This document shows, one piece after another, positions 12,057-12,345 of a DNA stretch of 12,345 nucleotides. The stretch is from NCBI GenBank assembly GCA_029287645.1, contig JARFQS010000142.1, positions 1 through 12,345 on the forward strand, given 5' to 3'. This DNA comes from Thermoanaerobaculia bacterium (GTDB lineage Bacteria; Acidobacteriota; Thermoanaerobaculia; Multivoradales; JAHEKO01). Both the position numbers and the translations under genes were made by a program. The notes beneath the pieces were generated by a model, which was not told the origin of the DNA, ran no database searches, and worked only from the letters and a program-made list of their open reading frames with translations. The number at the start of each line of letters is the position of its first letter. Position 1 is the first letter of the stretch.

Positions 12057-12345
12057 GTCATTCCTCCTCTACTTAGAATTTAGACTCAAAAGAAGTAGCT
12101 CGAGTTCCCGAAAAATTCCTCAGCGTGCCTGCGTGGTTGGACCCAGAGACGCTGCAGAGTCAATCCGGTTCCTCTGGTTGTCAACAGCGAGAGTCTATTC
12201 CTCGCCGGCCGCGGAGACAAGGACGGGATGCTAGCACAGGGTTTGCTGACCGCACAAATGAGGTGGGGGCCTGCCTGAGAGCAGATTTTCGAGTCACCGG
12301 CTCCGTCCCACGAGTCGCTCGAAACGATTGCGATGGGCATAGCAG
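12057..12345 (-). promoter_or_regulatory. Leader and promoter region of the exb operon
   Basis: 289 nt without a convincing complete gene. On the minus strand TTGTGC (12257-12252), 18 bp, TAGCAT (12233-12228) with TGC directly before it forms an extended -10 promoter, predicting a leader of about 165 nt. A second site has a perfect TTGACA (12184-12179) but a poor -10 (GACTCT, 12161-12156). At the very end, the frame closing with TGA at 12296-12294 could be the last 16 codons of another minus-strand gene cut by the window edge; too short to identify. Confidence 0.4.
12063..12069 (-). promoter_or_regulatory. Shine-Dalgarno of exbB
   Basis: GAGGAGG on the minus strand, 6 nt before GTG 12056 and only 1 nt before an out-of-frame ATG at 12061. 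Spacing supports the GTG start. Confidence 0.65.

Noticed and set aside
10884..12083. 399-codon plus-strand open frame
   Set aside because: Lies wholly antisense to exbB and exbD, whose family motifs are unambiguous; high GC leaves long stop-free antisense frames.
12086..12340. 84-codon minus-strand frame in the exb leader
   Set aside because: Contains both promoter candidates of the operon, lacks a ribosome site and has Ser/Pro/Arg-rich composition.
1..12345. Search for CRISPR arrays, insertion sequences, phage genes, defence systems, rRNA
   Set aside because: No direct-repeat array, transposase motif, terminal inverted repeats, integrase or defence-family motif was seen on either strand.

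Overview
The window reads as the end of a metagenome-type contig from a GC-rich, Gram-negative (diderm) bacterium. The diderm call rests on TonB/ExbB/ExbD, a CpoB-like Tol-Pal repeat protein, Tat translocase and several periplasmic peptidoglycan proteins. The mix of a LysM secreted protein, a stand-alone Fis-type regulator, FtsEX, PgeF and an ExbB-ExbD-ExbD-TonB operon would suit Acidobacteriota (Thermoanaerobaculia-like) or a related deep lineage. That placement is an inference from gene content and was not tested by any search. The first ~78 bases are not genomic: they are Illumina P7/i7/Nextera Read-2 adapter, so the first gene is cut at a library-adapter junction.

Layout. Left block, plus strand: 3' part of cpoB (80-793); a LysM secreted protein (1014-2168) with its own promoter; a 90-aa Fis/HTH_8 regulator (2267-2539) with an extended -10 promoter; a 360-bp non-coding stretch holding nested inverted repeats and a near-consensus sigma-54 promoter; then a secreted lytic transglycosylase (2904-3662). 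Middle block: tatA (minus) convergent with the transglycosylase, then an AmgK-like sugar kinase (minus). This kinase is divergent from a 98-aa protein I do not recognise (5240-5536), which meets pgeF (minus) stop to stop. pgeF is divergent from ftsE-ftsX (plus), which end at a hairpin terminator. Right block, minus strand: the four-gene operon exbB-exbD-exbD-tonB (12056 down to 9715), followed downstream by a separately started TPR/coiled-coil secreted protein (9450 down to 8281) that ends at a strong intrinsic terminator.

Nearly every gene acts on the cell envelope: peptidoglycan binding or cleavage (LysM protein, transglycosylase), peptidoglycan recycling and quality control (AmgK-like, PgeF), control of septal wall hydrolysis (FtsEX), protein export (TatA) and energy transduction to the outer membrane (ExbB/ExbD/TonB, CpoB). 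I see no insertion sequence, phage, CRISPR array, tRNA, rRNA or defence system. The most unusual part is the regulatory region upstream of the transglycosylase: a sigma-54 promoter, repeats at upstream-activator distance, a long structured leader, and a neighbouring stand-alone NtrC/Fis-type DNA-binding domain protein.
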